The notes: generated from the letters alone by a model not told the origin. A DNA stretch of 64,000 nucleotides from Lunularia cruciata (GCA_948567375.1 OX419762.1:47039034-47103033); one strand, 5' to 3'; shown: positions 1 to 13,065, numbered from the stretch's first letter. Numbers and translations are program-made.

Positions 1-647
1 ATTATGGTAGCGCACCATGGACTAAGAAGGCAAGGAACCCCAACTCCATCATACTCCTCCAAGGCTAACACTCCAAGACTCAAGACATTGCTCACTTGAG
101 AACTCAATGAGAAAGAGATAGTTGCAAATGAAAGGATGATGAGTACCTCCTCATCCTTTGTTTATATACTTGTGAAATAGTTACGTACCAAAGTTACTAA
201 TTACTGTAGTAACTTAAGTTACTAGGCTTAAGGTCAAGTAAAGTCAAAAAGTAGAAAGGAATATCCATTCACATGGGCATATTCTACTAGCATGTGATCT
301 TATCTTGATCCAACCACGAAGTCAAGGATTCCTTCACATGGGCTATCCTTGGACTATAGAAGAATCCAAAACAAAAAGGCTTGCGGGCCCAAGAATTCTC
401 AACTCTTTCCTCAAAGCCAAACACCTAGGAATAATATCAAGTCAACACACTAGAATCCAAAATAGTGGTGCTCATCTTTTCCACCTCCTCTAAAGTATGG
501 TCCCCTCTATCTTAGCTATGAATAACTCTAGCTAATCATGACTAATGTAGAACCATCCTTTATCTCTATATAAATAATATCTCTCAAGTACTTGTAATAC
601 CAAGCTAAATATCACAATACCACACACATGCACAAATGGGTGTTACA
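1..647 (-). repeat. 3' LTR of copy A (partial)
   Basis: Read on the minus strand the LTR begins TGTAACACCC at 647 and runs off the left window edge about 40 bp before its end. It matches 7044-7731, 13522-14211, 20640-21322, 33052-33743, 47454-48142 and 59495-60181. A purine-rich tract (CCGGGGGTAAA on the minus strand, 648-658) lies directly upstream, as expected for the plus-strand primer next to a 3' LTR. Confidence 0.95.
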
Positions 648-658
648 TTTACCCCCGG
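648..658 (-). other. Polypurine tract of copy A
   Basis: The minus strand reads CCGGGGGTAAA immediately before the LTR start TGTAAC. The same arrangement is at 20628-20639 in copy P. This is the plus-strand primer site of reverse transcription by position and composition. Confidence 0.8.
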
Positions 659-695
659 ACTAAGTTTTCACTTTGTCCTCAAAATGAAGGTCTCT

Positions 696-3395
696 CTACC
701 TTCTATGGTACATCTTCAACTCATCATGGTTAATCCTATCAAAGTGCCTTCCTTCCAACTCCTTGAGATCATAGGTGTAATTGCTCCACACCTTCTCCAC
801 TATGAAAGGTCCAAAGTACTTAGGCAAAAACTTCTCGTGCACTCTCTTGAATCAAATGGAATCAAAAAACATTACCCAATCACCTTCTTTGAAAGGCTCC
901 ACCTTCTTCTTGCCTTGTCTCTTGTCATAGCTCTCCTTTTGTTTCCTTTCGGCTTGCTCCACTCAAACCATAGCAACTGCTCTTGCCTTTTCTAACTCCA
1001 TGAGTTGATCCTTCCTTGACTTCTCTGCATCACCTTCTTGTACCTTCTCAATCTCATATGAATGCTTTGGAATGTAGGAAGATCAAAGTGAATAGGTAAG
1101 GTAGACTCAATACCATACACCAATTCAAATGGAGAATATCCGGTGGAAGTCTTCATGGTTGTCCTATACTCCCACAAAACTGCATGAATCCTCTTGTCCC
1201 AATGATGTTTAGCCCCCTCCATTTCTGCATCTTTGGCCAACATCATGCACAAGGTCTGATTGGTTCTCTCTGCCAAGCCATTGGAATTTGGCTTATAGGA
1301 TGTAGTTACTCTATGTGTGATAGAGAAATGTCATCGCATGGCTGTAGTAATGCTTCCTATAAACTCTCCTCCTCTATCAGAAACTAACTCCAAAGGGCAT
1401 CCAAACCTAGTGATAATGCGTTCATAAAGAAATCTACCCACTTCATCTTCATTCTTGTCCCTCAATGGTCTAGCCTCAACCCACTTGGTAGGGTAATCAG
1501 TAACTACCACTATGTACCAATTGTTCCTCGGGGTTCTATTGAGAGGACCTACAAAATCAATCCCTACTTCTCAAAAGGTCCTAGCAATGGAATTGATCTA
1601 AGTGGTGGAGTGGATGTAGACTTTCTAGCAAAAGCTTGACAAACATGACAAGTTTTGCAATAATCAAGACAATCCTTGAAAATCCCTCTCCAATGGTAAC
1701 CTGCATCTAGAATCTTGAAAGCAGTCACCTTTCCTGCAAAGTGTCCTCCACATACTAAACCTTCATGAAACTCCTTTATGAGTAGGATAGACTCTTCTTT
1801 ACCCACTGCTCTTCGAAGTAGACCATCTGCTCCTTGGTGAAAAAGAATATCCTCCACCATTGTGTAAGGTCTAGATCTTGCTGCAAGGGCCTTCCTCTCC
1901 GTAGCATGCATCCCTTTTGGATAGTTACCTCTTGTCACAAAATCCACAATCTCCTTGTACTCCACTGGAATCTCTTGAGTGACTGAGATTGTCATGAGCT
2001 CCTCATCCGGGAAGGAATCATCCACTGGCTCATCTCCATCATATTCATAAGCTCTAAATAACAAATCAGCATTTGTATGTTTCTTTCTTGGCCTATCCTC
2101 AATGGTGTAGTCATACTCAAACAAGAGTATCATCCACCTTGCTAGTCTCCTTCAACATTAGGCTTGTTGAAGATGTACTTCAAAGCCTTGTGATCCGTGA
2201 CAATGGTGGCTTTCCCTCCAATCAAGTAGTGTCTAAACTTCTTGAGACCAAAGATCACTACCAACCCTTCTCTCTTTGTGATAGAGTAGTTCGTTTTTGC
2301 TGAAACCATCTGCCTACTAGCATAAGCTATTGGATGATCATGCCCATCTTGGTCTAATTGAATAAGAGTAAATCCTATAGCTACATTAGAAGCATCAGTG
2401 TAGAGGATGAAAGGCTTACTTCAATCATGTTTAGCAAGAATTGGAGCTACAACAAGGGATTGCTTGAGCTCCTCAAAAGCTTTGAGAGCCTCCTTTTCTT
2501 CCAAAATCACCATGTAATCTACACCCTTCTTCATGTAGATGGTCAATGCATAAGCCTTGTTGGAAAATGAGAAGATGAACCTCCTATAGTACCCAAACAT
2601 CCCCAAGAATTGACATAACTTTGTCAAGCTTGAAGGGAATGGAAGGTCTGAGATCTTCCTCACCTTTTCAAGATCAACTACTATTCCATCCTTGGAGATG
2701 ATGTGCCTTAAAAGTAGACCTTTTTCACATCCAAAAATGCACTTCTTTGGGTTGAGTGATACATTTGCCTCATCTAAGCATTGCAAGACCTTGATAAGGT
2801 GCTCAAAGTGCTCCTCCTTGCTCCCATAGACACAAAAGTCATCAATGAAGTCTCATAAATTTCCCAATGAAAGGTTCATATACCTTGTTCATGAACCGTT
2901 GGAATGTGGCTGGAGCATTGCAAAGCCCAAACGGCATGACCTTGAAAGCGTAAGTTCTCTAAGGTGTGGTGAATGTGGTGAGTTGTTGATGCTCGGGTGC
3001 AATCTTGATTTGGTTATATCCACTATAACCATCTCCAAAACTGTACCTCTCATGACCTGCAACCTCCTCCAAGATCTCATCAATGAATGGCAATGTGTAA
3101 TAGTTCTTCTTGGTAACAACATTGAGCTTCTTGTAATCCACACATACCCGAAGCTTGCCATTCTTTTTCTTCACAATGACAATTGGAGACTCCTATTTTG
3201 AATTCAGCCTCAAAGATAAATCCAGCCTCCTTGAGCTTATCAATCTCCTCCTTCACAACCAAAGATATTGGTGGGCTAATGCAATGTTGCTTTTGGTGGA
3301 TTGGTCTTGCATGTGACTCCACTTCTATCTTGTTCTCCTCCAAGGCAACTTCCTTCAAATCCTTGTAACTAAAAGTAAACACATGGATGAACTTG
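696..3395 (-). pseudogene. Copy A pol: reverse transcriptase, RNase H, integrase
   Basis: Fragments in shifting frames give RT (about 3380-2430), RNase H (about 2430-2060) and integrase (2133-696). The integrase part at 1564-2133 keeps the HHCC zinc domain (HEGLVCGGH then CKTCHVCQ). A fragment at 992-1276 holds the catalytic glutamate in AERTNQ. The last codon before the LTR is a TAG at 696-698. There is no chromodomain after the integrase. A one-base deletion near 3383 throws RT out of frame with protease, and further stops break RT and RNase H. It would act in reverse transcription and integration of the element, but this copy is dead. Confidence 0.9.
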
Positions 3396-5514
3396 CGGAA
3401 AATCTCCTCAATCTCACCTTCTCCTCCTTGGTAACATTTGGACCATACTTGAGGGTAGATAACCTTCTCTTTACCTCCTCAAGTGTCAATGGTGATTTAT
3501 TTGGGTCCTTCAAAACCTCTAGCTTAGGTGAAAAATCCATAGCACACAAAGGATACACATCTGAATCAGATTCAGATTCATCCTCCTCCGTGGAAGTCTC
3601 CTCTTCCATGCTTGTGTCCACACCTGAAGCTCCTTCTTCAAAATCTGATTCCCAATAATCAGAAGATGGTGTATCTAAATGTGAAGTGTTGGTGGTGTTA
3701 GTCACAAGAACTATGACTCTATGGTTTGATGGCCCAATCCTCAAGTCCCCTTTGTGCCATCGATCAGTTGTGTATCTTGCTCTCAACCATGGCCTCCTAA
3801 GAAGTAAGTCATAGTTTGAATCCTTCAAGACTTGGAACGTCATGAGATTTTGAACTCCCATAACTGAAACTACCACCTTATCCATCACCCATATTGGTAG
3901 AACTTGTTGTTTGTTTGCCATGCTCACCACAAATGTTGAAGGTCTTGAGGGTATCATACCCAACTTCTTCATCAACCTTTCTGACATGGCATTCACTACT
4001 GATCTTCCATCAACCAATGCATCCTTGATGTTGTGACCATTCACTCTCACATCAATCTTGGAGGCATATTCACAAGCCTCCCATGGTGCTGGCTTGGCAT
4101 CTACCACCCCCATTGATATTGTAGCTTTTGCCTTCTTCTTCCTCTTACTCCTTGTAGTATTCAAACCACCTCTAAGCTCCTTTCTCAAGGTAGGGTTCAA
4201 AGCTATCAATTGGCCCACTATGATGTTAGCCTTGTGACTATCAACATCCTCCAACACATTGCATTTCCATTGTTGCTTTGAAATCAAGAAGTCCTCCATC
4301 CCCAACTTCTTCTTTGGAGTCTTTGTTGTTGATGGTGTTGAGCTGCGAGTGCTCCTAGTAGACCTAGGAGTATCCTTGCTTGAAGTAAATCCTTGAGAAG
4401 AGTGAACATCCTTTGCAAAACGAGCTCTCTTCTTCTCTTGTGCCAAAAGTTCCAAATTAAGACCCTTGGAGTTTGAGCACTCTTTCTTCTCATACTTGCT
4501 CTCAACCACATCTATGGATACTATCTCCTTACCTTTGTTGGGATTAGGAGCCACTTGGGTTTCACTACCTCCCTCTTTCTATCTATTGGCTCCCTCATAA
4601 CCCCTTCCTCCATGGTAAGTGGAATTTGGGCAATTCCTTTGGATATGGCCTCTTCCTCCACAACCAAAACAATTTCTATCATTGAAATTGTTGGCTGGTT
4701 GGCCTCCTCTATATGGATAGTTTCCATAACTCCTAGGCCCTCTCCGTACATTTTGATCCACCTCTCTCTTCTCCCATAGTTGCACCACATTGATCTTGAG
4801 ATCCGCAAGTTGTTCTGTGATGGTTTGAATTGGATCCTTTGGTGGAGGTGCAAGAATTGGGGCAACTACTACTTGTGGTGCAACCCTTATCACCAAAGTA
4901 TCAGAAGTTCCACCATACTTGTAGCCTTGAGGAGGATGCACAACCTCCTTCACCACCAAATCACTCTCATCCCCTTGCAAACTCTCCTCCATACGAATTG
5001 CGATCTTGATAGCTTCAACCTTGGAAGAAGTTTTTTCATATCTCACCTTGCTTCTAATTTGTGATATCAACCCTCCCACAAAATTCTTGGTGAGCATGGC
5101 CTCTAAGCCAATCATTGTAGTCTCCATATCATTCACACCCTTCCTCAACACTATGCAAAATCTGGACTCTAACTTTTCCACTCTTTCCACATAGACTCTC
5201 ACTTTCTCTCCATCTCCTTTCTTGAGAAAGGTAACCTCACTGATCAATCTCTCATAACTCTCATCAGGAAGAAATTTCTCAATGAGTGCTGAAGTCAAAG
5301 TCTCCCAAGACTCTTCTTGCCCATCTCTCCTCTTTCTTTTTTGGTATTCTGACTCATACCATGTAAGTGCTACATCCTCAAAGAAATCTGGTAATAATAA
5401 GGCCCACTCATTCTTATTCCTCTCATTTTTTCCTATGCAAGTTCTCTTGAAGTCTCTCACAAAGGCCTCCACATCTTCTCCATCCTTGCCAAAGAAAACC
5501 GGAAGTTTCCACAT
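3355..5514 (-). pseudogene. Copy A gag and protease (one frame, one internal stop)
   Basis: Gag starts at the ATG at 5514 (MWKLPVFFGKDG) and runs 311 codons. It holds the retrotransposon capsid domain and, near residue 285, a CX2CX4HX4C zinc knuckle (CFGCGGRGHIQRNC). A TAG at 4579-4581 interrupts it; copy P has TGG at this site, so the stop looks like a deaminated tryptophan codon. The same frame continues to 3355 through a retropepsin-like region with ALVDGRS, where other copies have VDGGS, followed by an acidic Ser/Glu/Asp stretch. It then shifts frame before RT. Gag forms the particle and protease cleaves the polyprotein. Confidence 0.88.
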
Positions 5515-5731
5515 CTTAACCCCTCACTATCTTTCTTTTTTCTCAATTTTTCTCTTTCCTTTCTCTCACTCTATAACTAATAGAGTATGTACATGACTAA
5601 CACCATTTGAGAATAATCCACCCTAGGGAAAACATAAGGTTCAGGTTGCTCCAAGATTTCTATAGCAACATCAAATCCTAAAGTGCATATTAATCAAACT
5701 CTCATGGATAGTTTATCCACAAGTTGAAAGA

Positions 5732-6182
5732 TTATCTCCATCGCTCATCTTGAGAACTAGCTGATGAAAGTGATAGTATTTCTATAGCTGTTCTAAGACT
5801 CTTTCCAAGATCCTTCACCAATGTCTCCAAAAGTCCTTCCACTCCACAAACCTCACACAACTCCTTGGTGTTAGATCTTCTCCCTCCTAATCTTGGTGAA
5901 GAAGGTTGAACATGCAAATCCAAGTCAATTAAGCCTCTCCTTTCCCTCAATCTCTTGCTCTCAAAGGTCAATGGACATGAACTTGCCTTATGTCCACTCT
6001 CTCCACATAGAAACACACTTAGACTCACTCTTTCCTCCAAGTGGCATAGGTTTTTGGATCCTCTCAACACTCTCTTCAAATTCTATTGTAAACTCTCTTT
6101 TCCTCAAATCCACCCCTACAATCACCTCAAACCTTTGTGGAACCTTGCATAGTCTCAATTTCCACTCTTGATGACCCTCCAT
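5732..6182 (-). pseudogene. Copy A extra ORF upstream of gag (zinc-knuckle protein), broken
   Basis: The ATG at 6182 begins MEGHQEWKLRLCKVPQ, and the frame then shifts into the rest (CGESGHKASSC, ELCEVCGVEG). It aligns with the intact frame at 15068-15541 in copy P. Relative to P it has lost 12 codons in frame, including the His and Cys of the second Cys/His cluster, and its natural stop. It lies between the leader and the gag ATG and is separate from gag. Function unknown; see the copy P entry. Confidence 0.7.
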
Positions 6183-7019
6183 GTTCCCAAGATGAATCTA
6201 AACACTCAAACATGATTTTTGTTGCTCTTAAACTCTTCATGCATGAGATCTTCACTCTGCAGAATTGACACTTCCTCACAATGTCACTCAAATCTCCCAA
6301 TCAATATGTCACAATCCTCTGAAATTTTGCAAACTTGATCACAACTCCAGGACGTCCCTCCCTGAAAAATTTTAGATCTTTTCATTGAGCCATTTTGCCT
6401 AGACACCTTTCTATTCAACACACATATTTCAGATTTGGTGTGAAAACCACCCCCTTCACTTCAAAAACTCACAACTCTCTGCGCAAGAATGATTTCTCTC
6501 TAATTTCTATGGTAGCAAGTAGGATATAATGCACTAAATTATCTTGGAAATTTTTAGAATAATTCACTAAAACTTGAAGAAATGACAGACTCTGTACAAT
6601 TTTCCAAAGAGCATGCAGTTGCGGGAGTAGTTTACCCTATCAACTTTCAAAAATTCTAGCCCAATGAGCATAGTAGCTTTTACAATAATTTTAAGTGTGA
6701 TAACTAAAAGATAACCCAAGCTATCATGTGTAGAAATTTCAAATCCAGATCTCAAACTTGAGATTTTGTCCAAAATCACCTTAATCCTCAAAATGTGCAA
6801 TCCACCTCACACAATCTCTCCAAATCCTCTCATGTGTACCAAATGTACAAAATCAACTCAAAGACATTATAATGAACTACAGGGTATACAAATGGATCTT
6901 GGTTCTCTAACATAAGTTCAGCCCTCTCCTCTCCTAATGTTTTCTCCAAGTGAGCTCTCATAGCCTCCTTCTACCTAATGTAGAATTGAACATGGAACAT
7001 TATCTTGCCTTCTAGAGAG
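6183..7019 (-). other. Copy A untranslated leader
   Basis: About 840 bp between primer site and upstream ORF. It aligns along its length with 14236-15067 of copy P. It contains short open frames (for example 6567-6800, which lacks an ATG) that recur in other copies but carry no recognised domain. I treat it as leader RNA. Confidence 0.6.
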
Positions 7020-7037
7020 GTCCCGACAACAGAACCA
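7020..7037 (-). other. Primer-binding site of copy A (tRNA-Asp-like)
   Basis: The minus strand reads TGGTTCTGTTGTCGGGAC, seven bases inside the 5' LTR. It resembles the complement of the 3' end of plant tRNA-Asp (TGGCGCCGTTGCCGGGG) with several transitions. Confidence 0.65.
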
Positions 7038-7043
7038 AAAATG

Positions 7044-7731
7044 TGAGCTGGCCTGTCTCTCACTTAGGATGAACCTCTGATGGCTATTATGGTAGCGCAC
7101 CATGGACTAAGAAGGCAAGGAACCCCAACTCCATCATACTCCTCCAAGGCTAACACTCCAAGACTCAAGTCATTGCTCACTTGAGAACTCAATGAGAAAG
7201 AGATAGTTGCAAATGAAAGGATGATGAGTACCTCCTCACCCCTTGTTTATATACTTGTGAAATAGTTACGTACCAAAGTTACTTATTACTATAGTAAGTC
7301 AAGTTACTAGGCTAAAAGTCAAGTAAAGTCAAAAAGTAGAAAGGAATATCCATTCACATGGGCATATTCTACTAGCATGTGATCTTATCTTGATCCAACC
7401 ACAAAGTCAAGGATTCCTTCACATGGGCTATCCTTGGACTATAGAAGAATCCAAAACAAAAAGGCTTGCGGGCCCAAGAATTCTCAACTCTTTCCTCAAA
7501 GCCAAACACCTAGGAATAATATCAAGTCAACACACTAGAATCCAAAATAGTGGTGCTCATCTTTCCACCTCCTCTAAAGTATGGTCCCCTCTATCTTAGC
7601 TATGACTAACTCTAGCTAATCATGACTAATGTAGAACCATCCTTTATCTCTATATAAATAATATCTCTTAAGTACTTGTAATACCAAGCTAAATATCACA
7701 ATACCACACACATGCACAAATGAGTGTTACA
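7044..7731 (-). repeat. 5' LTR of copy A
   Basis: 688 bp, minus orientation, TG...CA ends (TGTAACACTC at 7731 inward). It is bounded on the right by sequence that is plainly B integrase and on the left by the primer site. Confidence 0.95.
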
Positions 7732-8470
7732 GGCTATAGTGATGTTACATATAAACTCCCCTCCTCTATCAAAATCTAACTCCAAAGTGCATCTTAATCT
7801 AGTGATAATGCATTCATAAAGAAATCTACCTACTTCATCTTTATTCTTGTCCCTCAATGGTCTAGCTTCAACCCACTTGGTAAGGTAATTAGTAGCTACC
7901 ACAATGTAGAAATTATTCCTTGGGGTTCCATTGAGAGGACCTAAAAAGTCAATTCCCCACTTCTCCAAAGGTCCTAGTAATGGAATTGATCTAGGAGGGA
8001 GAGTGGAAGTAGACTTTCTAGCAAAAGCTTGACAAACATGACAAATTTTGCAATAATCAAGACAATATTTAAAAATCCTTCTCCAATGGTAACCTACATC
8101 TAGAATCTTGAAAATAATCACTTTCTTGCAAAATTTCCCCCACACACTACACCTTCATGAAACTCCTTTATAAGTAAGATAGACTCCTCCTTACACATTG
8201 CTCTTCAAAGTAGACCATCTATTCCTTGGTGAAAAAGAATATCCTCCACCCTTGTGTAAGGTCTAGATCTTGCTGCAAGAGCCTTCTTCTCTCTAGCATA
8301 CATCCCTTATGGATAGTTACCTCTTGTTACAAAGTTCATAATCTCCTTGTAGTGTATTGGAACCTCTTGAGTGATGAGATTGTCAGGAGCTCCTTATTCT
8401 AGAAGTAATCATCCATTGGTTCAACTCCATCATCATCATAGGCCCTAGATAAAAAAATCAGCATTTGCAT
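7732..8470 (-). pseudogene. Copy B integrase fragment
   Basis: Decayed reading in several frames. The stretch 7696-8145 includes YCKICHVCQAFARKST (zinc-domain cysteines) and KWGIDFLGPL (first catalytic aspartate). The C-terminal part is cut off by the LTR of copy A at 7731. It is homologous to 19246-19950 of copy P. Confidence 0.85.
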
Positions 8471-9760
8471 GTTTCTTCCTTGGCCTATCCTCAATGATGT
8501 AATCATACTCAAAAAAGAGTATCATCCACCTTGCTAACCTCCCTTCTCCATTAGGTTTTTTTGAAGATGTACTTCAAAGCCTTATGATCTCTTACAATGG
8601 TGGTTTTCCCTCCAATCAAGTAGTTTTTAAACTTCTTGAGACCAAAGACTATTGCCAACCCTTCTCTCTTTGTGACTAAGTAATTATTTTCTATTGAAAC
8701 TATTTGTCTACTAGCATAAGCTATTGGATGATCATGCACATCTTGGTCTAATTGACTAAGAGTGCATCCTATAGCTACATTGGAAGCATCACTATAGAGG
8801 ATTAAGGGCTTACTCCAATCAAGTTTAGCAAGATTAGAGCCACCACAAGGGATTGCTTGAGCTCCTTAAAAGCTTTGAGAAACTCCTTGTCCTCCATAAT
8901 CAACATGTGTTCTACACCCTTCTTCATGTAGATGTTCAATGCATAAAACTTGTTAGAAAATGAGAAGATGAACCTCTTATAGTACCCAACCATCCCCAAG
9001 AATTGGCATAACTTTATCAAGCTTGAAGGGAACAAAAGGTCTAAGATTTTCCTCACCTTCTTAGGATCAATTGCCATTCCATCCTTGGAGATGATGTGCC
9101 CAAAAGTAGAACTTCTTCAAAATAAAAAATGCACTTCTCTAGTTTGAGTGATGCATTTGCTTCATTCAAGCATTGCAAGACCTTGATTAGGGGCTCCAAG
9201 TGCTCCTCCTTGCTCCCATAGACACAAAAGTCATCAATGAAGTCTTTCACAAATTTGCCAATGAAAGGTTCAAACACCTTATTCATGAACTATTGGAATG
9301 TGCCTAGAGCATTGCAAAGCCTAAAAGGCATGACCTTGAAAGTATGGTGAATGTGGTGAATTGTTGATGCTCTATTGCAATTTTGATTTGGTTATACCTA
9401 TTATAACCATCTCCAAAATTGTCCCTTTCATGACCTACAACCTCATCCAAGATCTCATCAATGAATGCCAAAGGTAATAGTCCTTCTTAGTAACAAAATT
9501 GAGCTTCTTGTAATCCACACATACCCAAAGCTTACCATTATTTTTCTTTATAATCACAATTGGAGACACTCATAATGAATTCTCCACCTCAAAGATAATT
9601 CCAGCCTCCTTGAGCTTATCAATCTCATCTTTCACAATCAAAGCTATATTGGTGGGCTAATGCAATGTTGCTTTTGGGGATTGGTCTTGCATGTGACTCT
9701 ACCTCTATCTTGTACACCTCCAAGGTGACTTCCTTCAGATCCTTATAATTGAAAGCAATG
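8471..9760 (-). pseudogene. Copy B reverse transcriptase and RNase H remnants
   Basis: Fragments at 8551-8739 (RNase H, HDHPIAYASRQIVSIE), 8802-9077 and 9053-9286 (RT with [16 protein letters not shown], the YVDD-box region). It aligns with 17890-19245 of copy P but has many stops and small deletions. Confidence 0.85.
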
Positions 9761-11733
9761 GATGAACTTGTAGAAAATCTCCTTAAATCTCACTTTTCTC
9801 CTCCTTGGTAACATTTGGACCATACTTGAGGGTAGATAATCTCCTTTTTATCTCCTCAATTATCAATGGTGATTTATTTAGGTCTTTCAAAACCTTTGGC
9901 TAAGGTGAAAAATCCATAGTACACAAGGGACATACATCTGAATCAAATCAGGTTCAGATTCATCCTCCTCTATAGAAGCTTCTTCCTCCATGCTTGTGTC
10001 CAATCCTAAAGCTTCTTCTTTTGAATTTGATTCCCAATAATTAGAAGATGGTGTATCTGAATGTGAAATTTTGATGGTTTTAATCACAAGAATTATGACT
10101 CTATGATTTGATGCCCAATCCTCAAGTACCCTTTGTGCCTTTGATCAGTTGTGTGTGTTGCTCTCAACCATGGTTTCCCAAGAAGCAAATCATAGCTTGA
10201 ATCCTTCAAGACTTGGAAAGTCATGAGATTTTGAATTCCTATAATTGAAACTATCACCTTATCCATCACACCTATTGGTCAAACTTGTTGCTTCTTTACC
10301 ATGCTCACCACAAATGTTGAAGTTTTCAAGGGTATCATACCCAAGTTCTTCATCAACCTCTCTGACATGGTGTTCACTAGAGATCCTCCATCAACAAGTG
10401 CATCCTTGATGTTGTGACTATTCACTCTCACATCAATCTTGGAGGCATATTCACAAGGCATATTCATATTGATATCCATGGTGCTGGTTTGGCATCCACC
10501 ACCCCCATGGATATTAGAGCTTTTTCTTTCTTCTTCCCCTTTGGTTCTTGTAGATCTCAAACCACCTCTAAGCTCCTTTCTCAAGGTAGGATTCAAAGAA
10601 ATCAGTTGGTCCACTATGATGTTAGTGTTATGACTACCAACATCCTCCAACACATTGTAGTTCCAAGAAGTCCTTCATCCCCAAATTCTTCCTTGGAGTC
10701 ATTGTTGTTGATGGTGTTGAGGTGATAGTGCAAGTGCTCCTAATAGACATAGGAATATCCTTGCTAGGAGAAAACCCTTAAGAGTGTACATTTTTTGCAA
10801 AATGAGCTCTCTTCTTCTCTTGTGCCAAAAGCTCCAACCAAATTAACACATGTGGAGTTTGAGCACTCCTTCTTCTCATACTTCCTCAACCACATCTATG
10901 GATGCTATCCTTTTACCTTTGTTTGGATTAGGAGTCACTTTGGGTTTCACTACCTCCCTCTTTCCCTCTATTGGTTCCCTCATAACCCGTTCCTCCATGG
11001 GAAGTGGAATTTGGGTAATTCCTTTGGATGTGACTTCTTCTTCCACAATCAAAACAATTTCTATGATTGAAATTGTTAGTTGGTTGACCTCCTTTATATG
11101 GATAGCTTCTATAACTTGTAAGCCCTCTCCCAACATTATGATCCACCTCTCTTTTTTCCCATAGTTGCTTTACATTGATCTAGAGATCTGCAAGTTGTTC
11201 TATGATGGTTTGAAGTGAATCTTTTGGTGGAGGTGCAAGAACCAAAGCAACTACTACTTGTAGTGCAACCCTTGCCACCAAAATATCAGAAGTTCCACAT
11301 ACTTGTAGCTTTGAGAAGGATGCACAACCTCCTTCCACCACCAAATAACTCTCATCTCCTTCCAAACTCTCTTCCATACAAAATTACAATCTTGGTAGCT
11401 TCAATCTTGGAAGAAGGTTTCTCATATCTCACCTTACTTCTAATCTATGGTCTCCACCCTTCTACAAAATTCTTGGTGATCATGGCACCTATGCCAATCA
11501 TAGTAGTCTCTATCTCATCTCTACTATTCCTCAACTCTAAAAAGAATTTGGACTTTAACTTCTCCACTCTTTCTAAACTCTCACTTTCTCTCCTCCTTGT
11601 TTGAGGAAGGTACCTCCACTCATCAATCTCTCATAACTCTCATATGGAAGAAATTACTCAATGAGTGCTGAAGTTAAACTCTCCCAAGACTCTTCTTGCC
11701 CATCTCTCTTCTCTCTCTTTTGGTATTTTGTCT
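9761..11733 (-). pseudogene. Copy B protease and C-terminal gag remnants
   Basis: The protease part (10279-10653) keeps ALVDGGSLVNTMSERLMK; the acidic linker is at 9887-10087. The gag part includes a zinc-knuckle region near 11050 (CFDCGRRSHIQRN) and runs right to about 11733, where homology to gag stops mid-gene. Gag resumes at 27206-27215 and 27977, so the sequence between is inserted. Confidence 0.83.
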
Positions 11734-11999
11734 ATCATGTCATTTGTAGCGTTGCATCTAGATTACTCGGACTCTAGAGTAGTAGTGTTGGTAGTCAGGA
11801 TTATTTTGGTAGTTACTCAAAGGCTATTTGTTGATAGTCAAATTTCATGTTCAAGAATTGACTACATGGTGGAAGCCCATCATCACTTGCACCATTTGCA
11901 CCATCGGGTGTGCCGTCAATGGGATTGTTAGGGTTTGAAACCTAGCTCAAGTCTAGGGGGTATACTTTTAAAGTATACCCTTCTAACTCACTTTTCTAA

Positions 12000-12165
12000 T
12001 GTTGAGCCTTTGAGTTCCTAGCTCTGGTAGATAGAGGTTGGTGAGCATCACCTAGATTCTCTTAGCTAGAGTGGGTGTGGCTTGACTCTAATTAGTGCCT
12101 GATTGTTGGCAAATTATGGAGTGATAGATCAAGTACTGATTGGATTGAGTGTGATTTGAGTTTTG
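12000..12165 (+). repeat. Dispersed repeat shared with 53879-54030
   Basis: Begins GTTGAGCCTTTGAGTT and shares blocks such as CTCTTAGCTAGA and ATTAGTGCC with 53879-54030, at roughly three-quarters identity by eye. Origin unclear; possibly part of a family II LTR or leader. Confidence 0.55.
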
Positions 12166-13065
12166 TAAACAAACTGATTACATCAAAGAAGTGAGGTCAG
12201 GTTGAACTTAGGTGTAGGAATTAAGAGTGTTGGTGGTATCTCCAAGACTTGCTGATCATGGGTAGCTCAATCAAAGTTTTGATTTTACCTAGTGTGCAAA
12301 AGCTCATTTAATTGATGCAGATTTGGCAATGAGGTAGACCCTATGTGGAAGCGCTAGCCAAATTTTGAGCAAAGAGAAGCAATTTTCAAGCAATAGTTAT
12401 ATTTTTGAGCTTAGGAGGTGAAAGTAGGATCAATTTGGTGCAAGTTGAACTCAAAAAGTGAAATTGAAGGTGGAGTTGGGAACCCATCTCCATGAACTTG
12501 TGATTTGGAGAAACCATCATTGTAATTTAGCTCAAGTGGAGAGTTAGCGGAGGATTTGGTGGTCAACCAAATTTAGAGATTTATGTCAAATTTTTGCTAG
12601 AGTTTATGTCAGATTTTGGCCAGATTTGGAGAGGATTTGAAGTGATAGATTTTGGCTTGAGTTGGAAGAGCTTGGCCGGATTTGGAGAGGGTTCAAAGTG
12701 GCAAGAAAAAATGCTTCATTTGGCATTTAGAGGCTTCAAGGCATAGGGCTATGGGCTGTGAGAGGCTACAAAAGGCCAACAAGTAAGCTTGCTGGCACGA
12801 GGCTAGCTAGTTTAGAGTAGATTTTGGTCATTATTTGGTAAAATCTGCACATCTTGCTAGATTGTGCACAATAGGGTTTGATCCCTAAATCTTTGGATCC
12901 TAGATTAGTGCCCTAGCAAATTGGTCCACCTTCACTTGTTGCCATAGTGATTGTTCCACTATTATTTATACACTTGTAGCTTTTGTTAGGAGTGACAATT
13001 TGATCACATTCTTGGTGATTTGGTAGCTTAGGAAGTAGATAACTCATATTATATCAAATGCCAAA

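Larger units (their letters stand above)
1..7731 (-). mobile_element. Family I Ty3/gypsy element, copy A
   Basis: Minus-strand LTR retrotransposon with 3' LTR at 1-647 (cut by the window edge), pol, protease, gag, an upstream ORF, leader, primer site and 5' LTR at 7044-7731. The two LTRs look nearly identical by eye, so this is one of the younger insertions. It sits inside the integrase gene of older copy B: sequence right of 7731 reads straight into B integrase. The left target-site copy lies outside the window. gag and protease are in one frame with one internal stop; pol has several breaks, so this copy is not autonomous. Confidence 0.95.

Noticed and set aside
1184-1387. Plus-strand frames opposite family I pol (also 4780-5064, 10414-10725, 16101-16484, 19950-20162)
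   Set aside because: They are antisense shadows of RT, gag or integrase, recur at the same place in each copy and have no domain of their own.
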